Position numbers and translations under genes: made by a program | Notes under the pieces: generated by a model | Database searches by the model: none | The model's input: the letters and a program-made list of their open reading frames with translations, nothing else | Told to the model about the DNA's origin: nothing | In this document: positions 35,473 to 43,941 of the stretch, piece by piece | How the letters are laid out: every line of letters begins with the position of its first letter | Position numbering within the stretch: the first letter of the stretch is position 1 | Assembly: GCA_910578795.1 (NCBI GenBank) | Contig: CAJTSD010000022.1 | Location: 3,506-56,945, forward strand | DNA length: 53,440 bases | Origin: an uncultured Lachnospiraceae bacterium | GTDB lineage: Bacteria; Bacillota; Clostridia; Lachnospirales; Lachnospiraceae | Reading direction: 5' to 3'

Positions 35473-35501
35473 ATCATACCAAAGTTTTAATATTATGGCA
35501 A
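35473..35501 (-). promoter_or_regulatory. Sigma-A type promoter of the large GH25 gene
   Basis: On the minus strand TTGCCA (35496-35501) and TATGAT (35473-35478) are separated by 17 bp. The start point would be near 35466, giving a leader of about 70 bases that contains AAGGAGG and a small palindrome (gtctttaagac) before the ATG at 35397. Confidence 0.7.
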
Positions 35502-35519
35502 CTACTTCTATCCAGATTC

Positions 35520-35858
35520 CTAAATGTAAAATACTGCCATACCTAATATAATGCATCCCACTCCTAAAAACTTTTTCAGACTAAGCTTCTCTTTGAGAAA
35601 AATACAACCAAGCACAAGCACAAGCACATTTCCAAACGACTCAATCACAGGACCGTTCTTGTACTCCATGCCACTATAGGCAAAAATCGTCAAAAGCATG
35701 GAAAGAACCAAAAGCCCGTATCCTCCAATCACGAACGGATTAACATATTCCTTTATGAAAGAGGAATACGTCTTCATCGCACTCTTTTTGAGCAGAATCT
35801 GCGACACGGACGCAACACTCACGGACATAAACATACATAACACAAACCGGTTAATCAT
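35520..35858 (-). CDS. SMR/EamA-like four-helix membrane protein
   Basis: This 112-residue protein has four hydrophobic helices: FVLCMFMSVSVASVSQILLK, then YGLLVLSMLLTIFAYSGM, VIESFGNVLVLVLGCIFLKEKLSLK, and FLGVGCIILGMAVFY. The third-helix end with a Lys-rich connector is typical of small multidrug resistance or ArnE/ArnF-like half-EamA proteins. In glycan loci these proteins often flip polyprenyl-phosphate sugars. It overlaps the preceding gene by 8 bp; the two probably form a heteromer. No drug-efflux evidence is present. Confidence 0.8.
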   Translation of the reverse strand: MINRFVLCMFMSVSVASVSQILLKKSAMKTYSSFIKEYVNPFVIGGYGLLVLSMLLTIFAYSGMEYKNGPVIESFGNVLVLVLGCIFLKEKLSLKKFLGVGCIILGMAVFYI

Positions 35859-36225
35859 TGCCTGCCTTTTCTCCTTCCGTATTTTTCAGATCGGTATTGA
35901 TGATAACCGTCCCCAGCGTCACAAGCAGTACCCCGATGATATTTTTTACGGTAATCTTATCATGGAAAACCAAAACTGCCCAAAGCATAGACCAAAGGAC
36001 CGCCATCGAACGGTTTGCATATGCCACAGAAAGCTCAAAGCGCTTAATCATCTGCTGCCACAAAACCGCATAAACCGCAAGCAATATAAACTCCAGCCCA
36101 AAGAAAGTCAAAAATTTAACAAGGTTATCGCCATTTGCCGATGCGTTTTTTGACATAATGCCTGAAAACGTATAAATTACCACCACCCCTTGCAGCAGAA
36201 TCATATTTTTTATCTTTGCTCCCAT
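35851..36225 (-). CDS. SMR/EamA-like membrane protein, partner of the downstream gene
   Basis: This 124-residue protein has about four helices: MILLQGVVVIYTFSGIMSKNA, then FLTFFGLEFILLAVYAVLWQQ, VAYANRSMAVLWSMLWAVLVFHDKI and IIGVLLVTLGTVIIN. NRSMAVLWSMLWAVLVFHD resembles the third-helix region of EamA/DMT half-transporters. Its ATG overlaps the upstream stop (TAATG) with a GGGGGG site, and its end overlaps the next gene by 8 bp. This tight pairing suggests a two-subunit flippase like ArnE/ArnF. Confidence 0.78.
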   Translation of the reverse strand: MGAKIKNMILLQGVVVIYTFSGIMSKNASANGDNLVKFLTFFGLEFILLAVYAVLWQQMIKRFELSVAYANRSMAVLWSMLWAVLVFHDKITVKNIIGVLLVTLGTVIINTDLKNTEGEKAGND

Positions 36226-37076
36226 TAAGCTTCCCCCCGTTTTGCCTCTCCGGTCCTTAGCACATCCTCGTCCAAAAGCCCCTGCTCCTTGTAGACGTCA
36301 TAATAATAATAATCCATGTAAATATAATACCCCTGCACAAAATCAAGCAGGAAATAGTTCTGCTCCTCCATTCCGCCGCGAATCTGCTTTGCACAGGAAA
36401 GCACTACATATGCACAATGCTCTTCTCTTGCACAACGCGCCACTTCCACGGCATCATAGCATGTTTTGTCGTTCTCCATCGCATCATATAGCGCATTGGA
36501 AAAGCTCCACGCAGGCTCTAAAATATTCCTGCCATACGGTGTATGCACATCCGCCGTATACTGCCTGAAAAACGGCAGAAGCTCCGCAGGCATCACCGCA
36601 ATCGGTGTATAATTGTCAAGCTTTAATGCCTCTGCCACATCAATGACCTGCTGCGGCATGTGGTACGCATTGACGGACTTAAAATGCAATGTCTTTGTAT
36701 AAACCAAATCGCCGTTGATGCAGATTATTAGCAGTGCAAGTATAAACACAAGCCCCCTGCCTGCAATATTTTGAAACCGCATCATCAGCTTTACCGCACT
36801 GTAACACACAATAATCCCCATTGGAAGAGCCCACAGCACACGATAGTAAATCTCGGCATCAATCTTAATGCCAATCCATGCATAAAGCGGACATACAAAC
36901 ACCACACCAAGCGCAGTTACAATATATACAAGCACCACCCTCAGCCGCTTCTTTTTTTCCGTCAACCACAAAAACAGGAGCGCGATTAAAAAAAGCGGCA
37001 CAAGAAAGCTTTTATTGTTATACAGAATAATGTCCTCAAGCACTGTTCCGGCAGCCATCTTAAGCGTAGAAAGCAT
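36225..37076 (-). CDS. Membrane protein of unknown family in the glycan cluster
   Basis: This 283-residue protein has about four hydrophobic segments in its first 125 residues (for example FLVPLFLIALLFLWL; VVLVYIVTALGVVFVCPLYAWIG; VFILALLIICINGDLVY), followed by a roughly 155-residue soluble domain that ends acidic. A strong GAGGGGGA site precedes ATG 37076, so it is an independent gene even though its topology resembles the C-terminal half of a larger GT-C-like protein. Read with the upstream gene (44 bp away), the pair would match the size of one such protein. No catalytic motif is recognised. Confidence 0.7.
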   Translation of the reverse strand: MLSTLKMAAGTVLEDIILYNNKSFLVPLFLIALLFLWLTEKKKRLRVVLVYIVTALGVVFVCPLYAWIGIKIDAEIYYRVLWALPMGIIVCYSAVKLMMRFQNIAGRGLVFILALLIICINGDLVYTKTLHFKSVNAYHMPQQVIDVAEALKLDNYTPIAVMPAELLPFFRQYTADVHTPYGRNILEPAWSFSNALYDAMENDKTCYDAVEVARCAREEHCAYVVLSCAKQIRGGMEEQNYFLLDFVQGYYIYMDYYYYDVYKEQGLLDEDVLRTGEAKRGEA

Positions 37077-37120
37077 ACAAATCCCCCTCGTTCAAACAAT
37101 ATTGGTATGTCAGACACAGA

Positions 37121-38185
37121 CTACCTGACAACAAGATAGCACACTGCAAGAAGCAGACAGGGCACACAGCAGGCAAATATATTCACAGCCGCACGCACGC
37201 TTCTCTTTTTTATGCCAATGAATACTGCTGCCACCCCCACAATCGTAGGCACAAGCATAAACGAAATACTCGTCGCAAACACTGCCGACACCAGCACACA
37301 CTCATACAACATCCATGCGCCAAGACTTACTCTGTCCTGCGCTAGATAAATCAGGCATAAAAACAGCGCCGGAAGCACCATTCCCGCCATCATTCCCTTG
37401 CCCTGCCATGTCCTTGTCATGGCAAACGTTTCCGACGTATAGAGTGAAATATTTCCAAAAGCAAACCACACCGCAATTAAAATCAGAAACACCGGGCGGA
37501 AATTGCTTTTTGCCCTCCCCGCCTTTTTCGTAATCGGCAAAAGACGGTTGCCAATCTGGGCATAAATACAATACAGAAGCACAAGCCATACCACCGAAAG
37601 CACACTATGGGCGATTACCGCAGGATGAATCCCGCTCAGCCTCGAAAGCCACGCCTGATAAATCGGTGTCGGTGAGAGTGCATGTCTTGCATCCAGTGAG
37701 TAAATATACCCCGTGTAGGCATCACGAAGGTACATCGTATCAAACGTATCCGTCAGCACGGAGGATGCAATATAGTACGCGTCATCCCCATCATAATACT
37801 CATAAAACAGCGCCATATAAAGCTGTGCTCCAATCAGCAAATATGCCAAAAGCCACCCCAGCTTCACAAGCAGCGGCTGTGAAAATGACTCCCTGATATT
37901 CTTTGCAAAATCAGCCCAGACAGGTCCTGATATCCACACCGAACACACCAAAAGTACTCCAATCACCAACGTATACGTAACAACCAGTGACGTAAAGCTC
38001 TTTTCCAGCAGGATAAACGGTACTGCCACAAGCTCAAATAGAAAAAAGCTCACAAACCACCCGCAGACATACGCCATTGCGGGTGTTCTTTGCAAGCCGG
38101 TCATATATTTCACTGGTATCATTCCCAAAAAAAACGGAACCGGAAGCACAAGCGTTAGCAAAATGCACCATTGTATGATTTCCAC
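37121..38185 (-). CDS. Multi-pass membrane protein, GT-C-like (possibly DUF6077 type)
   Basis: The start is placed at GTG 38185, seven bases after AGGAG; a GTG two codons earlier is too close to that site. The 354-residue product has about nine hydrophobic helices. An acidic loop with YYDGDDAYYIASSVL (about 134-148) follows the third or fourth helix and contains the acidic pair expected of GT-C enzymes in an early external loop. Later SLDARHALSPTPIYQAWLSRL follows. It overlaps nothing but follows the PAP2 gene by 2 bp. Family assignment to DUF6077 is from memory and uncertain. It may be an extracellular glycosyltransferase using polyprenyl-phosphate sugars. Confidence 0.72.
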   Translation of the reverse strand: MEIIQWCILLTLVLPVPFFLGMIPVKYMTGLQRTPAMAYVCGWFVSFFLFELVAVPFILLEKSFTSLVVTYTLVIGVLLVCSVWISGPVWADFAKNIRESFSQPLLVKLGWLLAYLLIGAQLYMALFYEYYDGDDAYYIASSVLTDTFDTMYLRDAYTGYIYSLDARHALSPTPIYQAWLSRLSGIHPAVIAHSVLSVVWLVLLYCIYAQIGNRLLPITKKAGRAKSNFRPVFLILIAVWFAFGNISLYTSETFAMTRTWQGKGMMAGMVLPALFLCLIYLAQDRVSLGAWMLYECVLVSAVFATSISFMLVPTIVGVAAVFIGIKKRSVRAAVNIFACCVPCLLLAVCYLVVR

Positions 38186-38187
38186 TG

Positions 38188-38742
38188 TCACTCTCCTATT
38201 TTGTATCCTGAAACGATTTTATAAGCAAGTATGCCTGTAAACATGCCAATCAGCACCCCCACAAGCACGTCTGTCGGATAATGTGCCGCATTATATAATC
38301 TTGAAAGGGCAATCAGCGCCGCCGCTGCCACTGCCAAAACAGCATACTTTTTCGGTATTGTTTTTGTATCCTTCCCATACAAAAACAATACCGTCGCCAC
38401 CGCAAATGCAGACCCCGTATGCCCCGACGGAAACGAAAAATCTCCCGGTATATGTCCAAGCAGCAATAACGCATCATTGACCACATACGGTCTTATTCTC
38501 GCCGTGCAGTTTTTTAAAATAAGGTTTACAATAACAGCCTCACCCGCAAGCGAAAAGAATGCCGTTATACCTACCCTCCTGTACTTTGCCAACGCCATAA
38601 GCACAAGCACTGTCACAATTGACAAAATCCCCGCGTTGTTGACTGCCGACACACACGGCATCAAAACGTCAAACGCATCTGTTCTTAGATTTTCCTGTAT
38701 CCAAAGAAGTATGTTTGACTCAAACAAATTCAGTCCTTCCAT
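38188..38742 (-). CDS. PAP2-family membrane phosphatase
   Basis: This 184-residue protein shows the three PAP2 motifs: K-x6-RP in KNCTARIRP, PSGH in SFPSGHTGSAFAVA, and SR-x5-H-x3-D in SRLYNAAHYPTD, all with their catalytic residues. Five or six helices surround them. Enzymes of this type dephosphorylate undecaprenyl pyrophosphate or related lipid phosphates, which recycles carrier lipid after glycan transfer; that would fit this locus. The ATG overlaps the SGNH stop by one base (TAATG) and AGGAA lies just upstream. Confidence 0.93.
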   Translation of the reverse strand: MEGLNLFESNILLWIQENLRTDAFDVLMPCVSAVNNAGILSIVTVLVLMALAKYRRVGITAFFSLAGEAVIVNLILKNCTARIRPYVVNDALLLLGHIPGDFSFPSGHTGSAFAVATVLFLYGKDTKTIPKKYAVLAVAAAALIALSRLYNAAHYPTDVLVGVLIGMFTGILAYKIVSGYKIGE

Positions 38743-39908
38743 TAATTTCCTGAATTCCCTTCCTTTTGTCCGAAGTAAAGCGACAGCTCTGCCGCAATAT
38801 GCTCACCCAAAGCAATACTTCCGTTATCCTTCGGATGAAGTCCGTCACGCAGATAATAGTCGGAAGCTTCCTTTGTGGAGCAGTCCATAAATCCTGTTCC
38901 ATATAAGTCTATGATGTTAAAGCCAAATTCCTTTGCCAGCTGGCGCTCCGCCTCCATAAAATCGCCAAGCGTCGGCTGTCCGTTGAAGTCCGCATAAGTA
39001 CAGTTTGGCTTTTTGTTAATGTCATACATTGTGACAAAGAAGATATCCCGGTCCCCATAGTATTCCTTGAGCTGCTTCATAAAGTAGCGCAGCGCCCCGC
39101 AGTAATTTCCTGTTGACATTGTATCGGATACGCTTCCAAAGTGCTTGTTTGCAGGAGTACACAGATAATCATTGACACCCGCAAACACCACAATTATATC
39201 GGAATTAATATTCGTCACATTTTCAAAATTCATGGCAAGTGAAAGCTCATCCCCCCCATACTGTGCAAACATCCTTCCGCCCATTCCATGATTGAGAACA
39301 TTGCCAAAATGGAGATAGGAATTTACATATGTAACATAACTTACATAGTTTCCGTTCTGATCAATTGAGCTTGTAATGCCTTCCGTGATACTGTCGCCGA
39401 TAAATACGATTGTCTTATTGCTAAAGTCATATGCATTATTTGCTAAAATCTGTTTGTCCATCTGATTAATTTTTTTCGTCTTGTCAAGCGAGTCGGAAAT
39501 ATCATAGAGCGACTCGCGCACTTCTGCAAAATTTTCCTGCTGTTCCCGTCTTGCCGCAAGCTCTCCCTCTGTTAGCTCAACCTGTAATCCTTCGCTCTCC
39601 GATGTCGGTTCTTCCGGCTCCTGCGTTGTGGTCTGCTGCGTTTCCTGCGTCTGCGTTTCTTGTGTTGATTCCAAATCAGATTCTGTTTCGGAAGGAAGCG
39701 GCGCGGGCTGCGATGCGATGTTCCCCGCAGTACCGTTACAAATACAATCGCCGCATGTGCAGGAACATCCACATCCTGTATCAGTCACAGGCCCGCTCTC
39801 ACGCACTATAACGTTATTATTATCTTCCTGTACACTGTCACCGCATGCTGAAAAAGACAGCGCCATTATAAACGCCGTAACAACTGCTACTACTGATTTT
39901 CTTTTCAT
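38742..39908 (-). CDS. SGNH/GDSL hydrolase lipoprotein with cysteine cluster
   Basis: This 388-residue protein has a lipoprotein signal ending in the lipobox LSFSAC with Cys22 as the lipidated residue. Just after it lies a tight cluster of six cysteines in twelve residues (Cys46, 48, 50, 52, 55, 57). A Glu/Thr/Gln-rich linker (about 62-110) leads to an SGNH domain (about 165-380) with FIGDSITEG (Ser nucleophile), MGGRMF, FAGVNDY and DGLHPKDNGS (Asp-His pair). The family removes or adds acyl groups on glycans. AGGAG precedes ATG 39908. It sits between a deacetylase and a PAP2 phosphatase, so a role in trimming acyl or acetyl groups is plausible. Confidence 0.92.
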   Translation of the reverse strand: MKRKSVVAVVTAFIMALSFSACGDSVQEDNNNVIVRESGPVTDTGCGCSCTCGDCICNGTAGNIASQPAPLPSETESDLESTQETQTQETQQTTTQEPEEPTSESEGLQVELTEGELAARREQQENFAEVRESLYDISDSLDKTKKINQMDKQILANNAYDFSNKTIVFIGDSITEGITSSIDQNGNYVSYVTYVNSYLHFGNVLNHGMGGRMFAQYGGDELSLAMNFENVTNINSDIIVVFAGVNDYLCTPANKHFGSVSDTMSTGNYCGALRYFMKQLKEYYGDRDIFFVTMYDINKKPNCTYADFNGQPTLGDFMEAERQLAKEFGFNIIDLYGTGFMDCSTKEASDYYLRDGLHPKDNGSIALGEHIAAELSLYFGQKEGNSGN

Positions 39909-39937
39909 AATATTCTCCTCTTTATTCTCCTACAAGC

Positions 39938-40855
39938 CTAACGCACCAAACCGGAGCACTGGCGTTTCAGCATTTTGAGACATTCCGCTTCAAAAAAACG
40001 GTTGTCCGACATATAAAATTCGCGAAGCTCCCCGCGCCTCTGATCAAGAAGCTCATAATCTGCCGTAAGATTCCCGGGGTGGAACATAAGTTCGAGTGAT
40101 GTTCCTTTTTCGTTTGCATATTTTTTATATGCGGGAAACAGTGCCTTAACAATGTCCCATCGCATCTCACAAGTATACAATATACCAAAAAATACAGGAA
40201 CTTCAATCCCTTTTTGCAATAATACCTTAACATTTCTTCTTGACGGGAATTTCAGAATCAGCCATTTCACAAGATTAACCGCCGGGATTCTTTTTGGTTT
40301 TTTTACCAGAAGCACCGGTTTTACAGGATCTACCGGAATCCGTACCTGCCGGATGTCCAAATGTGCAAACTCCGCTTCCCCCAAAACCGCAGTCAGACAG
40401 TCAAATACAATCGGTATCATATGATAATGCTGGTGCGAATCAACCGCTGTAATGTGAAAATCCTGCTTGATTGCCACGGCACGCAGCTGCGCCCTGATTT
40501 CCGCGCAAAGCTGCTTTTTCAACTTCGTGCGCTGTTTCCCAAACAATGTATAATTCCAAATAAAAAAGCGCACAAAGGATTTATCAAAATATCCCTCTTT
40601 ATCCACTAAAAGCGGAACCTGATTTGCACCCGCGAGCGGCTTTCCTTCCACAAAATTCAAGTGCAGCACACGCCTGATAACACGCTTTTTGTCCACTCTG
40701 TCCAAAAGCTCCAGCGCCCCCCCCAAATCAGAAACATTGGGAAGGATACTAATACTGTTTAAGGCACCGTCCTGATAGCAGGACAGAATTTTTTCAGACT
40801 GCTCCAAACTGACGCCAAAGTCATCCGCATGATACCAAGTTACTTTATCCCGCAT
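39938..40855 (-). CDS. ChbG/YdjC-family carbohydrate deacetylase
   Basis: The preferred start is ATG 40855, where GGGAG lies at normal spacing and the protein begins MRDKVTWYHADDFG like most relatives; ATGs at 40885 and 40897 would add up to 14 residues and cannot be excluded. The 305-residue product has the metal-site motifs WYHADDFGVS near the start, DSHQHYHMIP in the middle (about 154-163), and FHPGN near the C-terminus. YdjC enzymes remove acetyl groups from GlcNAc-containing oligosaccharides. No signal peptide is seen, so it would act on nucleotide- or lipid-linked sugars on the cytoplasmic side. It follows a WecG/TagA-type transferase, which suggests deacetylation of the sugar added there. 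Confidence 0.88.
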   Translation of the reverse strand: MRDKVTWYHADDFGVSLEQSEKILSCYQDGALNSISILPNVSDLGGALELLDRVDKKRVIRRVLHLNFVEGKPLAGANQVPLLVDKEGYFDKSFVRFFIWNYTLFGKQRTKLKKQLCAEIRAQLRAVAIKQDFHITAVDSHQHYHMIPIVFDCLTAVLGEAEFAHLDIRQVRIPVDPVKPVLLVKKPKRIPAVNLVKWLILKFPSRRNVKVLLQKGIEVPVFFGILYTCEMRWDIVKALFPAYKKYANEKGTSLELMFHPGNLTADYELLDQRRGELREFYMSDNRFFEAECLKMLKRQCSGLVR

Positions 40856-40910
40856 ACCGTTCTCCCACGCAGCCCTTTTTTCCATTCCGATGTCCATCCC
40901 CCTTTAACTT

Positions 40911-41654
40911 TTAACCTTGCTCCTTCCAAATATATTTTATAAACTTTAAGTTCGTTGTCACATACCGCTTCCACAGCCGTTTCGGATCCTGCAAAAGCCG
41001 GTAAAGCCATTCCATGCAAAGCTTCTGCATAATCTTAGGCGCCCTTTTTATATCCCCTGCAAGATAATCAAAGCCTGCACCTACGCCTATGCACACTCCG
41101 CTGAGCCTGCCTCTATGTTCATACATCCACTGTTCCTGCTTTGGCGCGCCAAGTCCTACCCAGATAAAATCCGGTTTTGCCTGGTTAATCAGGCTCACAG
41201 CCGCATCATCCTCCTCCGGACGAAGCGGGCGAAAAGGCGGTGCGTACATTCCCGCAATCGGCGCATCGGGATAATCCCGTTCTATCGCCCGTTTCATCGC
41301 CTCCAGCGTTTCCTTCGTCGCACCGTAAAAAAAGTGCCTGTATCCCTCTTCTTTTGATACCTTCAGCAATTCCACCATCAAATCAGGTCCCGTCACGCGC
41401 CCCGCATTCGCAAAGCCATGCTTTTTACTGTAGACGGAAAGCGGCGCGCCGTCAGGCAGCGCCATCGCGCCGCTATTCTGTATCCTGCGGTAATGTTCAT
41501 CCTCATATGCCATGACTGTCGTGTGAACATTGGACACACAGATATAATTACCCCGAAGCTCCTCCAAATGACTTTTCAGAAAGCCAAGCGTCTGCTCCAT
41601 GTTCGTGACATTAATCTTTGTCCCCAGTATTTCACAATACTGCAATTTCTCCAT
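40911..41654 (-). CDS. WecG/TagA/CpsF-family glycosyltransferase
   Basis: This 247-residue GT26 enzyme has the family signatures CVSNVHTTVMAYED, MALPDGAPLSVYSKKHG, RVTGPDLMVELL, and FIWVGLGAPKQEQWMYEH, with the C-terminal GAGFDYLAGDIKRAPK and EWLYRLLQDPKRLWKRY. TagA adds N-acetylmannosamine and WecG adds ManNAcA to a polyprenyl-PP-GlcNAc primer. The ATG overlaps the stop of the priming transferase gene (TGATG), so the two are coupled and very probably consecutive in one pathway. The C-terminal basic helix likely holds it at the membrane. The sugar is not predictable. Confidence 0.93.
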   Translation of the reverse strand: MEKLQYCEILGTKINVTNMEQTLGFLKSHLEELRGNYICVSNVHTTVMAYEDEHYRRIQNSGAMALPDGAPLSVYSKKHGFANAGRVTGPDLMVELLKVSKEEGYRHFFYGATKETLEAMKRAIERDYPDAPIAGMYAPPFRPLRPEEDDAAVSLINQAKPDFIWVGLGAPKQEQWMYEHRGRLSGVCIGVGAGFDYLAGDIKRAPKIMQKLCMEWLYRLLQDPKRLWKRYVTTNLKFIKYIWKEQG

Positions 41655-43078
41655 CACTTTGAACCCTTTCTGCCAAGCACTGCAAACACGGTCTTAAACA
41701 GGATTTTAAGATCAAGTCCGAGCGACCAGTTATCGATATATTCCAAATCCAGCTTTACAATTTCCTCAAAGTCACGGATATCGCTCCTGCCGCTCACCTG
41801 CCACATACCGGTCAGTCCCGGCGTAATGCTCATACGTCTTCTATAATAACCGTTATACTGCTCAAATTCATCCTCCGTGGGCGGACGCGTTCCCACAAGG
41901 CTCATATCTCCTATTAGTATGTTCCAAAACTGCGGTGTTTCATCAATGCTCGTCTTTCGGATAAATTTTCCAACCCGTGTAATGCGCGGATCATCCTCCA
42001 TCTTGAACATCAGACCCTTAACCTCATTTTTCGCTTCCAGTTCCTTTTTGCGCTCCTCGGCATCAAGATACATGGAACGGAACTTCCAAATCTGAAAGCG
42101 TCTGCCGTTTTTCCCCACGCGCACCTGCGAAAAGAACACGGGTCCCGGCGAATCCAGTTTAATCGCAAGTGCGACAAACGGTGTGATAACGCATGTTATT
42201 ATAAGACCCGTTACTGCTCCTATAATATCAATCATGCGCTTCACCAGCAGTCTTCTGGAATCCATCGTTTTCAGCGAAAACGAAATCACACTGTATCCCG
42301 CCATCTTCTGTACAAACGTATTGGGGTTTGCACGGCTGAAAATGTCAACATTGTAATGGCAGACAAGTCCCATTTCCTCGAAGCGTTGTATCATATCACG
42401 GATTTCAAGCGTCGGCACGCCGGGAAGACAGATAAATACTTCATCGACAAGCATCTGCACCACAACCTCATAAAGGCAGTCTTTTGACGCAACCACAGGC
42501 ACATTATAAATACTGGTTCCCATCTTATCTGCATCATAAACGGCAGCCGCTATGATATCATAGTACCATTCCTTTCCTTTAATCAGACTGTCTATCACCT
42601 CATCCGCCGTAATGTCAAGCGTCACCACAAGCATCTTCGTACTGCTCCCGCTTTTGCGGTAGTATTTCCACATCGCCTTTTTAAACGCCATATGGACAAG
42701 ATATGTGATAATAACATTAAGCGCCAGAAAAATTCCGTAAATCAATCTGGAAAAATCATACGCCTGCTGTGTCAGATAAAGCACGACAACAAGCCCGACA
42801 ACAAGAATTAGTGTATAACGCACTGTATAGTAGAGCTCGCGCATCCATCCCCTGTAAAAAAAGTTACTGTTTGCATCCAGAAACAGACTGTACAGAAGGC
42901 ACAGCGTCACGATATATGCCCCCACCATAATGTGGAAATCCCTCGGATACCGCTCCACATGAATCATATGAAACCGGATATACACGGAAAGGGCATAAGA
43001 AACAAGCACACAGAGCAAGTCCATGAGCAGGATGCTATAGGTTTCTATCATCTTGTTTTTTCTTCTGACATTTTCCAT
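41654..43078 (-). CDS. Polyprenyl-phosphate sugar-1-phosphate transferase (priming enzyme 2)
   Basis: This 474-residue protein has an N-terminal membrane domain (about five helices to residue 130), a Rossmann-like regulatory middle, and the C-terminal sugar transferase domain (about 275-474) with KRMIDIIGAVTGLIITCVI, KFRSMYLDAEE, DETPQFWNILIGDMSLVGTRP and PGLTGMWQVSGRSDI. It loads a sugar phosphate on undecaprenyl phosphate. It is a paralogue of the enzyme at 10391, so the locus may make two glycans or use two primers. Its gene is followed immediately by the WecG/TagA-type transferase, giving a primer-plus-second-sugar pair. Confidence 0.93.
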   Translation of the reverse strand: MENVRRKNKMIETYSILLMDLLCVLVSYALSVYIRFHMIHVERYPRDFHIMVGAYIVTLCLLYSLFLDANSNFFYRGWMRELYYTVRYTLILVVGLVVVLYLTQQAYDFSRLIYGIFLALNVIITYLVHMAFKKAMWKYYRKSGSSTKMLVVTLDITADEVIDSLIKGKEWYYDIIAAAVYDADKMGTSIYNVPVVASKDCLYEVVVQMLVDEVFICLPGVPTLEIRDMIQRFEEMGLVCHYNVDIFSRANPNTFVQKMAGYSVISFSLKTMDSRRLLVKRMIDIIGAVTGLIITCVITPFVALAIKLDSPGPVFFSQVRVGKNGRRFQIWKFRSMYLDAEERKKELEAKNEVKGLMFKMEDDPRITRVGKFIRKTSIDETPQFWNILIGDMSLVGTRPPTEDEFEQYNGYYRRRMSITPGLTGMWQVSGRSDIRDFEEIVKLDLEYIDNWSLGLDLKILFKTVFAVLGRKGSK

Positions 43079-43120
43079 GAGTACAACCGTGTCCTTTTCC
43101 CAGTATGTCCTTCGCCTGTG

Positions 43121-43927
43121 TTACTCAGAAGCGCTTTCTGCAAACTGTTTGATACTTCCCAAAATCTCATTTTTTCTGCATATGTAATTTTCACTGCCGC
43201 CAAACAGCTGTGCATGAATTGACATAACATCATACGTTTCCACAACCTTTTGTTCCAAATCCCTATCCGTCTTTTGAGGAAACGCCTTTCCGGTCAGCTC
43301 CTTGTACAACTCGTCAGCTGTTATTGGCTCTGATGTTAAGTTTACAAGTGTAAGCTTCTCCGCAAGTGCAGTCTGAATATCCTCCCAAATACGGCTAAGC
43401 GGATAGAACTGGTATTTGCTTTTACTGTCAACAAATTTCATTTCCCTCTCATCCGCAAACCGTTTAATATAATTGTTCTTGTAGTTTAATCCATACGGAA
43501 CAGCAAGCCGCATAATCAGCGACTCCGGATAATATTTCCGCACCCACTCCTCAAAATAATAACGGTTTAAGTTGTATGGTGAAATCCCTTTTTTGTCCGC
43601 CTTATCGCTTCCGACTGCAAACACGGAATTTTCCTCATCTACACCTACCGGATTCTTGTATACATCTATACTCGAAACCAGCACAATTTTGTACGGATTA
43701 ATTTTTCTGATTGTTTCCTGTGCTTCAAGGACCTTCTCAAGATGCTGGTACGGCGCCCGCTCCGCAAGCTCCTTATCCGGCTTCAGCCCCGCATAAATCA
43801 ACACATCCGGCTCCAATCCATATGCCTTCTCAATATTTTGCGTATTATAAATGCCGTCAATGCGGTTGCTGGCACGTGCAAAGATATTACTGCCAATAAA
43901 TCCTGTGTATCCTGCCAATGCAATCAT
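43121..43927 (-). CDS. NAD(P)-binding SDR-family epimerase/dehydratase-like protein
   Basis: This 268-residue protein starts with IALAGYTGFIGSNI, a Gly-rich Rossmann motif of extended SDRs. SSIDVYKNPVG gives a Ser near the active site, and SPYNLNRYYFEEWV is where the catalytic YxxxK should be; here it reads Y-x3-R. IMRLAVPYGLNYKNN and a small C-terminal domain follow. Because of the Lys-to-Arg change the catalytic activity is uncertain. It is not a clear RmlD: the usual RmlD N-terminal motif is absent. AGGAGG precedes ATG 43927. It could modify a nucleotide sugar for the priming or decoration step. Confidence 0.82.
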   Translation of the reverse strand: MIALAGYTGFIGSNIFARASNRIDGIYNTQNIEKAYGLEPDVLIYAGLKPDKELAERAPYQHLEKVLEAQETIRKINPYKIVLVSSIDVYKNPVGVDEENSVFAVGSDKADKKGISPYNLNRYYFEEWVRKYYPESLIMRLAVPYGLNYKNNYIKRFADEREMKFVDSKSKYQFYPLSRIWEDIQTALAEKLTLVNLTSEPITADELYKELTGKAFPQKTDRDLEQKVVETYDVMSIHAQLFGGSENYICRKNEILGSIKQFAESASE

Positions 43928-43941
43928 ATAAATTCCTCCTT

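Noticed and set aside
35520..36225. Multidrug efflux (SMR) annotation for the paired small membrane proteins
   Set aside because: The glycan-cluster context favours an ArnE/ArnF-like flippase, and nothing in the sequence points to drug transport.
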